From Candidatus Parcubacteria bacterium (GTDB lineage Bacteria; Patescibacteriota; Minisyncoccia; Phycocordibacterales; GCA-2747955), in the NCBI GenBank assembly GCA_027024305.1, contig JALVSO010000072.1, forward strand, positions 1 through 24,421: 24,421 bases of DNA, given 5' to 3'. The notes beneath the pieces are model-generated. The model was not told the origin of the DNA. It made no database searches and saw only the letters and a program-made list of their open reading frames with translations. Positions 14,882 to 21,650 of this stretch are shown piece by piece; positions within the stretch are counted from its first letter, which is position 1, and each line of letters begins with the position of its first letter. The position numbers and the translations under genes were made by a program.

Positions 14882-16675
14882 ATGGAAATTAGAAATATTG
14901 CAATTATCGCCCATGTGGACCATGGGAAGACTACTTTGACCGATGAGATTCTAAAACAAACCGGTATGGTTCAGGATGGAGTCTCCATGGATTCAAATGA
15001 TTTGGAGCAGGAGAGGGGTATTACCATCTATGCCAAAAACACCTCGGTTTTTTATAAAGATACCAAAATAAATATTTTAGATACCCCCGGCCATGCCGAT
15101 TTCGGTTCCGAGGTGGAACGGGTTTTGAGGTCCATTGATTCGGTTCTATTGGTGGTGGATGCCTCCGAGGGGCCAATGCCTCAAACAAAGTTCGTTTTGA
15201 AAAAGTCTTTGGAATTGGGTTTAAAGCCGATTTTGGTTTTAAACAAAATTGATAAGACTGGAGCTGATGTGGACAAGGCTCATGATCAGGTTTGGGATTT
15301 ATTTGCCGAGCTTGGGGCCAGTGATGAGCAATTGGATTTTAAAACGGTCTATGCCATCGGACGAGATGGGGTGGCGGCCAGGAGTATGGATGAGGAGATG
15401 AAAGATTTAACTCCAATTTTGGACACTATTTTGGAAGAAGTTCCTCCGGTTTCCGGAGATAATTTAGCTGAAAAACCTCTGAAAGCTCAAGTTTTCAATT
15501 TAGCCTATGATAATTTTTTAGGCAGAATGGGAATTGCCAGAATCTATGAGGGTAAAATAAAACAGGGACAAAATTTAATCGTTAAAAATCATGGTCAAGA
15601 AGATTTTAAAGGAAAGATTGTAAAACTCTTTACCTTTGAAGGTTTGGAAAGGAAAGAGGTACAGGAGGCCGGCGCCGGGGATATTGTGATGATCGCCGGA
15701 ATTCCGGAAATTTTTATCGGTCAGACTTTGGTGGATGATGAAAATACGGAGATGATGCCGGCCATTACGGTGGACGAACCAACCATTTCCGTGAATATGT
15801 TTGTTAATGATTCTCCTTTTTCCGGCAGGTCGGGGAAATATTTGACCTCTCGCCAGATTAGAGAGAGATTGGAGAAGGAATTGGAGATGAATGTGGGATT
15901 AAAGGTGGATTTGTCTAATGATGCTCGCTATAAGGTTTTTGGAAGGGGGGAATTGCATATTGCCGTTTTAATTGAAAATATGAGAAGGGAAGGTTTTGAG
16001 TTGGCTATTTCTCCACCGGTGGCCATTGTCAAGGAAATTGACGGGGTAAAATCGGAACCCTATGAGGAGGTTTCCATTTTTGTGCCGGAGGAGTTTTCCG
16101 GAACCATAATTGAAAAACTGGGTAAGAGAAAAGGGGTTATGCTGGATATGGAAACCGATGAAAACGGCCAGACCAAGATGACTTTTGAAGTACCGACCCG
16201 GGGGCTTTTGGGTTATCGTGGAGAGTTTATTGTGGATACCAAGGGTGAGGGGATTTTGACTTCATTATTTTCCGGTTTTAAAGACTATGCCGGAGAAATT
16301 GTTAAAACCGATTTAGGCTCCATGATTTCCATGGCCACGGGGAAGGCTTTAGCCTTTGCTTTGGCCAATTTGCAGGAGAGAGGAACTCTTTACATAGAGC
16401 CGGGAGATGAGGTTTATGAAGGTCAGGTCGTTGGCAATACTTCCAAGGGAGAAGATATGTTGGTTAATCCGACCAAGGGAAAACAGCTGACCAATATGCG
16501 AGCTTCCGGCTCCGATGGAACGGTTAAACTGACTCCGGCTCTGAAACTTGATTTGGAGAGAGCCATGGAGATTATGCGACCCGATGAATTCGTGGAAATT
16601 ACTCCCGATGCCATCCGTTTAAGAAAAGAACATTTAAAAGAAAGCGATCGAAAGAGGGCCGGATATAAAATCTAG
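14882..16675 (+). CDS. typA: Ribosome-associated GTPase TypA/BipA
   Basis: Translational GTPase that binds the ribosome and helps large-subunit assembly and stress adaptation. The 597-residue product from ATG 14882 matches family length and starts MEIRNIAIIAHVDHGKTTL. G motifs: AHVDHGKTT (G1), ERGITIYAKN (G2), DTPGHADFG (G3), NKID (G4). Domain II and the EF-G-like domain III/V follow, with the BipA-specific segment TRGLLGYRGEF and the C-terminal region STSKGEDMLVN-like (here NTSKGEDMLVNPTKGKQLTN). The earlier ATG at 14870 is rejected because it overlaps the -10 element. Short-leader or leaderless mRNA expected. It ends with TAG and contains no TGA. Confidence 0.96.
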   Translation: MEIRNIAIIAHVDHGKTTLTDEILKQTGMVQDGVSMDSNDLEQERGITIYAKNTSVFYKDTKINILDTPGHADFGSEVERVLRSIDSVLLVVDASEGPMPQTKFVLKKSLELGLKPILVLNKIDKTGADVDKAHDQVWDLFAELGASDEQLDFKTVYAIGRDGVAARSMDEEMKDLTPILDTILEEVPPVSGDNLAEKPLKAQVFNLAYDNFLGRMGIARIYEGKIKQGQNLIVKNHGQEDFKGKIVKLFTFEGLERKEVQEAGAGDIVMIAGIPEIFIGQTLVDDENTEMMPAITVDEPTISVNMFVNDSPFSGRSGKYLTSRQIRERLEKELEMNVGLKVDLSNDARYKVFGRGELHIAVLIENMRREGFELAISPPVAIVKEIDGVKSEPYEEVSIFVPEEFSGTIIEKLGKRKGVMLDMETDENGQTKMTFEVPTRGLLGYRGEFIVDTKGEGILTSLFSGFKDYAGEIVKTDLGSMISMATGKALAFALANLQERGTLYIEPGDEVYEGQVVGNTSKGEDMLVNPTKGKQLTNMRASGSDGTVKLTPALKLDLERAMEIMRPDEFVEITPDAIRLRKEHLKESDRKRAGYKI

Positions 16676-16700
16676 CGGCAGAGTGATTGATTTTTAAGAC

Positions 16701-16726
16701 GGTGGCAGCCGCCCCTGGCGGCCGCC
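16701..16726. terminator. GC-rich hairpin between typA and a convergent gene
   Basis: GGTGG-cag-CCGCC pairs with GGCGG-CCGCC around CCT, with a 3-nt bulge. It has no T-tract on either side, so a termination role is uncertain. It is far richer in G and C than its surroundings. Confidence 0.4.
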
Positions 16727-16738
16727 CCCCCAACAAAC

Positions 16739-17695
16739 TTAATCGCTGCAATGGGCATGGGAATATTCTTCCTGCCCATCCAGAAGCCCGTTTTGACAGG
16801 TTCTGATTTGGGAGTAAAAGTCACAATTTTTAAGGCCCCCGGCTACGGTTTTGGAATATAGGACCCTTGATTGTCCGTGCTTTATGGTGATGTCATCTAT
16901 GAAGCAGTCTTTGGGTTTGGCCACTTTACATTCTCAATATTTGTATTTTTCATCACCAAAAAGAATTCCGCCACTACACATTCTCAGTTGAGCATAGTCG
17001 GAACAGGATTCGTTATAAGCCACTTCCGGAGTGGAATATAGGAGTTGAGATCGGTCATTCGGAATAATATGCTCCCGGTCTTTTTCATCCTTTATTCGAC
17101 AAACGCCGTTCATCATAATAGAGCAGTTTTCATAGATGTATTCCTCCGGTCCGGTTAAGATGGATTCTTTGCAAAATCTTTTTCCTTTATATTTTTCACA
17201 ATCATCTCCAAAGGGTACTTTTTTCTTAGAATAGAGATAGATTTCTTGGCTGTCGGCGATACTTTTGTTTTTTGAAATAACACAGTCCAGGCTCCTTTTA
17301 CAAAAAGTGTATTTATAATTCTTATCACCCAGTCATACTCCATTATCGCAAACTTTTTCCTTGGAAAAATCAAGGCAGGACTCATAGGCACCCACCGAGG
17401 GCCTAGAGTAAAAAATGGCTTTGCTGCCATCGGGGTATTCTTTGTCATCAATAAAACAGGACTCTTCTTCAAAGTTTTCATATTCCACCTTCTTTTTTTT
17501 CAACCTTTTCAGCCTGGCTCTCTCAATTTCATCAAGAAGTTTTTGATATTCTCGATCAACGGCCAGGGGGGAGAAATCCACGTTGTCAGCCCTTGATAAA
17601 AATATTTTGTAGGCAAAGAAAGCGCCCAATAAAAAAAGTAAAAAAGAGAAAAAAATCAGAAGATAGAAAACAATCTTTTTTGTAATCGGACTCAT
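16739..17695 (-). CDS. Membrane-anchored protein with four Cys-rich repeats (UGA read as Trp)
   Basis: The 318-residue product has an N-terminal membrane helix (about residues 8-30), a charged linker to about residue 78 and then four tandem repeats of about 50-60 residues. Each repeat follows C, about 17 residues, YS, about 8, C, 6-7, C-x-x-G-x-L-x-G, 5-6, C, giving 16 Cys in all. The last repeat (HGQSRVLYS, RTCQNGLLDGQEEY) closely resembles the surface repeat with CSNGTLSGSY-like sequence found in many Patescibacteria proteins. Disulphide-bonded extracellular modules for attachment are a reasonable guess. TGA occurs at 17335-17333 and 16936-16934, at hydrophobic or aromatic repeat positions (NGV-W-LGD, YKY-W-EC). 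A TAGAAT -10 ends 6 nt before the ATG. Stop TAA. Confidence 0.8.
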
Positions 17696-17808
17696 TTTTC
17701 CATTCTACCATAAAAAGCGGCCACAGTCACAATTCTGAATTATAATCCCCGGACGGGCAAAAGCTTGAGTTAGTCTCAGGGAAAATTGGCAGCGGGTTAA
17801 TCTAATCT

Positions 17809-18192
17809 TTAGAGACCTTCACAATTTTTGGCCGGAAGATAACCGGCTTTTTCAGCATCCTCCCTTGATGAGAAAAAAACTTTGTTTTCCTCTTTCAGTT
17901 TTAGAGCCCCGGGACACCAGGGAAAGTGGTAAACCTTTCCCCGTTTGGAGGCCACCAGGGGGACTTTTTTACTCGACTGAATTGAGGAAAAAACTTCCAC
18001 TTCTTTCTGATTGCCTTTTGGGGTGTTGTTTGCCATTGAAAGGCGGCCCAGAAAGAAAGAACTGAAGGAGCTGAAGAGCAGAATTAGAATAAAGAAGCCG
18101 ACGTCGCTTTTTCAAAAGGAGATAAAACTCTTTCTTTTTTCTCTTATTTCCGCCTTGATTTTTTGATACTTTTCTTTTATAATAGCGCTCAT
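17809..18192 (-). CDS. Membrane-anchored protein with Ada-like zinc-site domain (UGA read as Trp)
   Basis: The 127-residue product has a basic N-terminus (about 32 residues), a membrane helix at about residues 36-56 (VGFFILILLFSSFSS) and a C-terminal domain VASKRGKVYHFPWCPGALKL followed by FFSSREDAEKAGYLPAKNC. That pattern (YHxxxC, about 20 residues, FxSxEEAxxxGYxPCKxC) is the Ada metal-binding fold, also found in extracytoplasmic nucleases and orphan proteins. The first Cys of the usual CKxC pair is Ala here, so metal binding may be altered. TGA at 18114-18112 (ISF-W-KSD) lies just before the helix; the in-frame ATG at 18036 downstream of it would lose the anchor. TATTAT ends 6 nt before ATG 18192, which supports this start. 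The gap 17696-17808 holds no gene. Confidence 0.72.
18155..18183 (+). promoter_or_regulatory. rpmA promoter
   Basis: TTGATT (18155-18160), 17-bp spacer, TATAAT (18178-18183). The promoter lies inside the 5' coding end of the divergent gene whose ATG is at 18192, so the two transcripts overlap head to head at their 5' ends. Confidence 0.65.
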
Positions 18193-18216
18193 ACTTAAAT
18201 AATAACATAAAATTTT

Positions 18217-18489
18217 ATGGCACATAGAAAAGCGGGTGGGTCCGCCAAAAACCTAAGCGATTCAAATCCGAAATATCTTGGAGTTAAGTTGGCCGATGGA
18301 CAAAAGGCTTCGGCCGGTAATGTTATCGTCAGACAACGAGGAACAAAATTTGTTCCCGGGAAAAACACTTCCGTTGGTAAGGATCATACAATTTTTGCCA
18401 CAGCCGACGGGGTGGTTAGGTTTAAAGACAAAAGAAAAATCTCTTTTACCGGAAAAATCGTTAAAAGAAAATTGGTTAGTGTAGAATAG
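18217..18489 (+). CDS. rpmA: Ribosomal protein bL27
   Basis: The 90-residue product starts MAHRKAGGSAKNLSDSNPKY, the L27 N-terminus that reaches the peptidyl-transferase centre, and contains RQRGTKFVPGKNTSVGKDHT, the family signature. No N-terminal extension of the Firmicutes type requiring cleavage is present. The leader is about 27 nt and has no Shine-Dalgarno site. rplU, its usual partner, is not adjacent. Stop TAG, followed by a terminator. Confidence 0.97.
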   Translation: MAHRKAGGSAKNLSDSNPKYLGVKLADGQKASAGNVIVRQRGTKFVPGKNTSVGKDHTIFATADGVVRFKDKRKISFTGKIVKRKLVSVE

Positions 18490-18518
18490 TTTTTAATGAT
18501 TGATTTTTAATTGAGAAG

Positions 18519-18538
18519 AAGCTCCTGCGGGGGCTTTT
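18519..18538 (+). terminator. rpmA terminator
   Basis: AAGCTCC pairs with GGGGCTT (one T-G pair) around TGCG, followed by TTTTG. Confidence 0.7.
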
Positions 18539-18542
18539 GTAT

Positions 18543-18583
18543 TTATCCACAATATGGATATTGGGGAGATTTGTTGATATAAT
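18543..18583 (+). promoter_or_regulatory. ftsA promoter region with dyad and DnaA-box-like site
   Basis: TGATATAAT (extended -10; TATAAT 18578-18583) lies 10 nt before the ATG. Upstream, TATCCA (18544-18549) and TGGATA (18555-18560) form a perfect dyad with a 5-nt spacer, the right half at the -35 position. TTATCCACA at 18543-18551 also matches the DnaA-box consensus. A single box next to a division gene could be chance. Confidence 0.4.
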
Positions 18584-18593
18584 TCCCTTAATT

Positions 18594-19718
18594 ATGAGCA
18601 AATATATTTCCATTGACATTGGTTCTGAAAATATAAAAATTCTGCTGGTTTCAAAATCAGAAAACGACTCATCCTTTAAAATTCTGGCCAAGTCTTCCTA
18701 TCCCGGTGCCGGCGTAAAAAGCGGTTACATCAGCAACCAAAAAGAATTTCTAGACTCCTTTCAAAAGGCCATTGCCAAATTTGAATCAAATCACCGCATA
18801 AAAATTGATGAAGCTTTTTTTTCTTTGGATGGCTACGGCATTCGCGGAGAAAAAATTTCCACCGGTCAGCCCATAGCGGCCGAATCCATCGCCGAATATG
18901 ATTTGGAAAAAATGGAAGAAAAAGCTCTGGCTCTTTTGAGAAGAATCAATAACGATGAAATTATAGAAAAACAAAATATAAAATACATTATAGATGGCTT
19001 TGAACATTTTGACTCGCCCCTGGGTCTGGCCGGAAAAAAGCTTCACGGGGAATACCTTTTCATAACCAAGCCCAAGAATAATTTAAACATTTTGGAAGAC
19101 TCCATTGCCAAAACCAAGGTTCTGCCCATCTCTTTTTCTCCGGCCATGCTGGCTTCGGCCCAAAGCACCCTTAGCGAACTGGACAAAAAATTGGGTTGTG
19201 CTCTGGTTGATTTCGGTGCAGAGAAAACTTCAATTGTCATCTACGAGAATAATCGCCCTATCCACTACCATATTATTAAAAAAGGCTCATCGGACATCAC
19301 CAAGAAAATATCCATTGAAGAAAAAATTGATTTCGCCAAGGCGGAAAAATTAAAAAAAGCTTTAAAATTTGAAAAAAAAGTTGAAAAAATTATCAAAAAG
19401 GAGTTGGAAGATTTGGCCAAAAAAGTTTCCCAGGAAATTAAAAAAGCCGAGCAAGAAAATATCCTACCCGGCGGAGTGACTTTGGTCGGAGGCGGTTCAA
19501 AAATTGTCGGCATTGAAGACATTTTCAAAAAGGAACTCTCTCTGCCTATTAAAAAAGCCTCCAAAAGTATTGGTGACCAGGTCACCGATTACCACATCGC
19601 CTACGGGAATATTATTCTGGGGCTTCAGGAGGAAATTCAAGAATCAAAATTTAAATTACCCAAACTGTCCTCGGTCGGTAAATTTTTCAAAAATACTTTT
19701 AAAAAATTAATTCCTTAA
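18594..19718 (+). CDS. ftsA: Cell division protein FtsA-like actin homologue
   Basis: The 374-residue product starts MSKYISIDIGSENIKILLVS (phosphate-1 motif). It then has the FtsA-specific SHS2-like subdomain (VKSGYISNQKEFLDSFQKAI, FFSLDGYGIRGEK). The GFEHFDSPLGLAGKKLHGEY segment matches the FtsA xNPxGMxGxxL element. Phosphate-2 is VDFGAEKTS and the adenosine motif is TLVGGGSKIVGIED. The end GKFFKNTFKKLIP is an amphipathic helix as used by FtsA to bind the membrane and tether FtsZ. PilM shares the fold, but the SHS2 and NPxG features favour FtsA. An earlier in-frame start at 18537 is rejected because it precedes the -10 element. No ftsZ is adjacent. Stop TAA. Confidence 0.85.
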   Translation: MSKYISIDIGSENIKILLVSKSENDSSFKILAKSSYPGAGVKSGYISNQKEFLDSFQKAIAKFESNHRIKIDEAFFSLDGYGIRGEKISTGQPIAAESIAEYDLEKMEEKALALLRRINNDEIIEKQNIKYIIDGFEHFDSPLGLAGKKLHGEYLFITKPKNNLNILEDSIAKTKVLPISFSPAMLASAQSTLSELDKKLGCALVDFGAEKTSIVIYENNRPIHYHIIKKGSSDITKKISIEEKIDFAKAEKLKKALKFEKKVEKIIKKELEDLAKKVSQEIKKAEQENILPGGVTLVGGGSKIVGIEDIFKKELSLPIKKASKSIGDQVTDYHIAYGNIILGLQEEIQESKFKLPKLSSVGKFFKNTFKKLIP

Positions 19719-19747
19719 AAAAACCGCGGTCCGGCCGCGGTTTTTGT
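19717..19747. terminator. Bidirectional terminator
   Basis: CCGCGG (19724-19729) and CCGCGG (19735-19740) pair around TCCGG, with A-tract before and T-tract after. It serves ftsA on the plus strand and the 19753-20013 gene on the minus strand, whose TGA stop lies about 5 nt from it. Confidence 0.9.
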
Positions 19748-19752
19748 TTTTT

Positions 19753-20013
19753 TCAGTCCCTCAACCTTTCGGCCACATCATCGGCTAAAAGAGAGAGAAT
19801 TGCATGCAGGCCCCTGGGGGTCACCAGAAAAATTGTTTCTCCTTTTTCTCCAACATCTTCCCTAAGATATCCTTCTCTAACCAATTTTTTTCTGGTCAAA
19901 CCGGAATTACCAAGATAGGTAACCGTTGACTCCTTATCAGATAGGGGCAGTCCCATTTTCCCACGAGCATAGGCTTCAAAAAGAAGCCCCGTTTCATATG
20001 ACGATAAAACCAT
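19753..20013 (-). CDS. Small winged-helix-like protein, UGA stop
   Basis: The 86-residue product reads like a small winged-helix DNA-binding protein. It has helices at about residues 4-17 and 30-45 (SGLTRKKLVREGYL) and a wing hairpin with VGEKGETIFLVTPRG, then a helix ending AERLRD. I do not recognise a named family. It has no Trp codon. A TTGACT-17-TATACT promoter and an AGGAG site 9 nt before the ATG precede it. The stop is TGA and the terminator follows about 5 nt later. The frame read through TGA would pass the whole hairpin before meeting TAA. It shares this expression format with the genes at 1582, 3463 and 11419. It could be a regulator, possibly of the SIMPL gene it diverges from. Confidence 0.65.
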   Translation of the reverse strand: MVLSSYETGLLFEAYARGKMGLPLSDKESTVTYLGNSGLTRKKLVREGYLREDVGEKGETIFLVTPRGLHAILSLLADDVAERLRD

Positions 20014-20046
20014 TATTATTTACTCCTATTTTAATTTTCTATAATA

Positions 20047-20075
20047 AGTATAGAATAATATAAAGTATAAGTCAA
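20047..20075 (-). promoter_or_regulatory. Promoter of the 19753-20013 gene
   Basis: On the minus strand TTGACT (20075-20070), 17-bp spacer, TATACT (20052-20047). The predicted leader is about 27 nt and carries AGGAG at 20027-20023. Both hexamers and the spacing equal those of the promoter at 1511-1539. Confidence 0.7.
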
Positions 20076-20115
20076 TCTTTCTTTTCTTTCTCTTTAGGCT
20101 ATAATTCAAAGTACT

Positions 20116-20865
20116 ATGGAAAAAAATAAAATAAATTTAAATCAAATCTTACTGCTGGCCGTGGTAATAATTTTAGCCCTTATGGCCTTTGGCAAACATT
20201 CTCTGAATTTAAATATTTCAGAACATAAAAACAACACCATAATCGTTTCCGGCAAGGCGGAAAAATTTGTATCACCTGATAGCGCTCGGATTTCTTTTTC
20301 GATTAACGAGTACTCAAAAAAACAAGAGGTTGGAGCCGATATTGTTAATAAAAAAGTTAAAAGAATAATTTCAAGCCTGAAAGATCTGGGAATAGAAGAA
20401 AAATACATTAAAACAAAAAACTATTCCGTCTATCCTCAATATAATTGAAATAACGGAAGAAGTATTTTTGATAAATATAGAATCAGCCAATCGGTAGAAG
20501 TGGTAATTCGCGATATGGAGAAAACCTCTGATGTTTTGGCAAAAATTGTGGAGCTTAAAGTTGACAACCTAAGCGGACCTCATATGTTTACCTGGGACCT
20601 GGATAAAATCAAAGACGAATTGCGAGTCGAAGCAATAGATGAAGCCAAAGAAAAAGCTCGGGTTCTGGCTAAAGAATTGGGGGTTTCTCTGAATAAAATT
20701 GTAGGCTTTTCGGAAGGAAGTGATAATTCGTATCCAAGGCCGATCTATCGTAGCTATGCCAAAGCTGATATTTTAGCCGAGGGGGCCATGAGTAGCCCGG
20801 AAATAAACCCCGGCCAAGACAAGATTGTTAAAACGGTAAATATTACCTTTCAGATAGAGGACTAG
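20116..20865 (+). CDS. SIMPL (DUF541) domain protein, membrane-anchored (UGA read as Trp)
   Basis: The 249-residue product has an N-terminal membrane helix (about residues 9-26) and then the SIMPL domain. Its features are IIVSGKAEKFVSPDSARISFSI, the NYSVYPQYN-W segment, YRISQSVEVVIRDMEKTSDV and AIDEAKEKARVLAKELGVSL. In this family the segment after YPQY is usually D/N-W, exactly where TGA lies (20446-20448). Known members include periplasmic oxidative-stress and signalling-scaffold proteins; the activity is undefined. TATAAT (20100-20105) ends 10 nt before the ATG. The stop is TAG, followed by a strong terminator. Confidence 0.9.
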
Positions 20866-20877
20866 TCGGACAAAAAG

Positions 20878-20901
20878 CCAAACAATTCTGTTTGGTTTTT
20901 T
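20878..20901 (+). terminator. Terminator of the SIMPL gene
   Basis: CCAAACA pairs with TGTTTGG around ATTC, followed by six T. The next 100 nt hold no recognisable gene. Confidence 0.88.
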
Positions 20902-20999
20902 ATTTTGCATGGGAGAATAGAGGGAAGAAAAGAATAAAAGTAATTAGAAAAACCTTAAAATATTTTATGGAAATCATAATAACACAATTCTTTAATCTA

Positions 21000-21027
21000 T
21001 TGAAATTTTTAATATTTTTGATATACT
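21000..21027 (+). promoter_or_regulatory. Promoter of the tRNA region
   Basis: TTGAAA (21000-21005), 16-bp spacer, TATACT (21022-21027). It precedes both the truncated tRNA copy and the intact tRNA-Ile. Confidence 0.55.
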
Positions 21028-21046
21028 TTCAAAACATTTAGGGTAA

Positions 21047-21115
21047 ATGCGAGTGTAGCTCAGGTCAAGGGATAGAATCAGCGAGTGCGTCATGGTGATG
21101 CGCTTAAAAAAATTG
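21047..21115 (+). pseudogene. Truncated tRNA-Ile 5' copy
   Basis: ATGCGAGTGTAGCTCAGGT at 21047-21065 is identical over 19 nt to the start of the intact tRNA-Ile (21150-21168). The sequence then diverges. What follows can form a 6-bp hairpin (GCGTCA with TGATGC) but has no T-arm or matching 3' acceptor strand. It looks like a broken duplicate left by recombination at the tRNA. The right boundary is a guess. Confidence 0.55.
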
Positions 21116-21151
21116 CTTAATTGAAGAGTTAAAAATAGAATAATAATATAT

Positions 21152-21225
21152 GCGAGTGTAGCTCAGGTGGTTAGAGCGCGTCACTGATAATGACGAGGTC
21201 GTAGGTTCAAGTCCTACCATTCGCA
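21152..21225 (+). tRNA. tRNA-Ile (GAT anticodon)
   Basis: The 74-nt cloverleaf has acceptor GCGAGTG/CATTCGC (one G-T pair), D-arm GCTC...GAGC and anticodon arm CGTCA/TGACG with loop CTGATAA (anticodon GAT). The T-arm is GTAGG/CCTAC with TTCAAGT, and the discriminator is A. CCA is not encoded, so it must be added after transcription. A terminator follows after 9 nt. Confidence 0.96.
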
Positions 21226-21291
21226 CAAAAATCCAAAAAAATCCCCTATGGGATTTTTTTGTGATTTTTGTAGCGAATGGTAGGACTTGAA
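21206..21291. repeat. Large inverted repeat of the tRNA 3' end
   Basis: The T-arm and 3' acceptor strand of tRNA-Ile plus its tail (21206-21245) recur as a nearly perfect reverse complement at 21250-21291. The arms are about 40 nt with only small indels, centred on the terminator loop CTAT. TTCAAGTCCTACCATTCGC (21206-21224) is matched exactly by 21273-21291. The terminator at 21235-21260 forms the tip of this long hairpin. Confidence 0.9.
21235..21260 (+). terminator. tRNA-Ile terminator
   Basis: AAAAAAATCCC pairs with GGGATTTTTTT around CTAT. An identical hairpin core recurs at 21439-21461. Confidence 0.92.
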
Positions 21292-21506
21292 AAAAGTCGG
21301 GTAATGTAAAATCCGTTAAAAAACAAAACGAGCTTGCGAGTTTGTTTTTTAGGGTTTTACGCCCCGACGGCGGGGTCGCGCGTGTGAGGCCGGGGTGTCG
21401 CTGCGTTTCCGGCCCACACTGGGTGACCAAGTCCTACTAAAATCCCCTATGGGATTTTTTTGTGATTTTTGTAGCGAATGGTAGGACCTGAAAAAAGTCG
21501 GGTAAT
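21238..21506 (+). repeat. Direct repeat of the tRNA tail, 201 bp apart
   Basis: Positions 21238-21305 and 21439-21506 match over 68 nt with one difference (ACTTGA versus ACCTGA). The second copy is preceded by CAAGTCCTAC, a remnant of the tRNA T-arm, so the duplicated unit began inside the tRNA and later lost about two dozen bases. Between the copies lie an AT hairpin near 21320-21350 and a GC-rich stretch 21360-21425. Confidence 0.88.
21360..21425. other. GC-rich island between the repeats
   Basis: A stretch dense in G and C inside an AT-rich intergenic region. It can form CCCCG/CGGGG and GGCCGG/CCGGCC type hairpins. No gene is supported. A minus-strand open frame that spans it runs antisense through the tRNA and is not credible. 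The stretch may be foreign DNA caught between the duplicated tRNA tails. Confidence 0.4.
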
Positions 21507-21510
21507 ATAA

Positions 21511-21615
21511 CCCAGCACCATTTTTGTTAGAAAAGTTTAGCTTCGTTGATATAATACCTACAAAATAAAAAATACGAATTTTACACCTTTGTCTTTTTAC
21601 AAAAATGGTGCTGGG
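21511..21615. repeat. 105-bp element with perfect 17-bp terminal inverted repeats
   Basis: CCCAGCACCATTTTTGT (21511-21527) is the exact reverse complement of ACAAAAATGGTGCTGGG (21599-21615). The inside is AT-rich and contains TGATATAAT (21548-21555 region), a possible extended -10. No open reading frame and no clear target duplication are seen. It could be a miniature mobile element or a structured RNA gene. Confidence 0.6.
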
Positions 21616-21650
21616 GGAGAATGTCTATTTAAGTCGCCCCTGACACCTTA

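Noticed and set aside
18543..18551. Replication origin at the DnaA-box-like site
   Set aside because: Only one box, no AT-rich unwinding element, and no dnaA or dnaN nearby.
18537..18593. ftsA start at 18537
   Set aside because: The extra residues would be encoded by the rpmA terminator and the ftsA promoter. The family N-terminus is at 18594.
21104..21430. Minus-strand open frame of 108 codons containing a VGLEPTTSSLS-like segment
   Set aside because: It runs antisense through the tRNA-Ile gene and the tRNA tail repeats. This is a well-known false protein made from tRNA complements.
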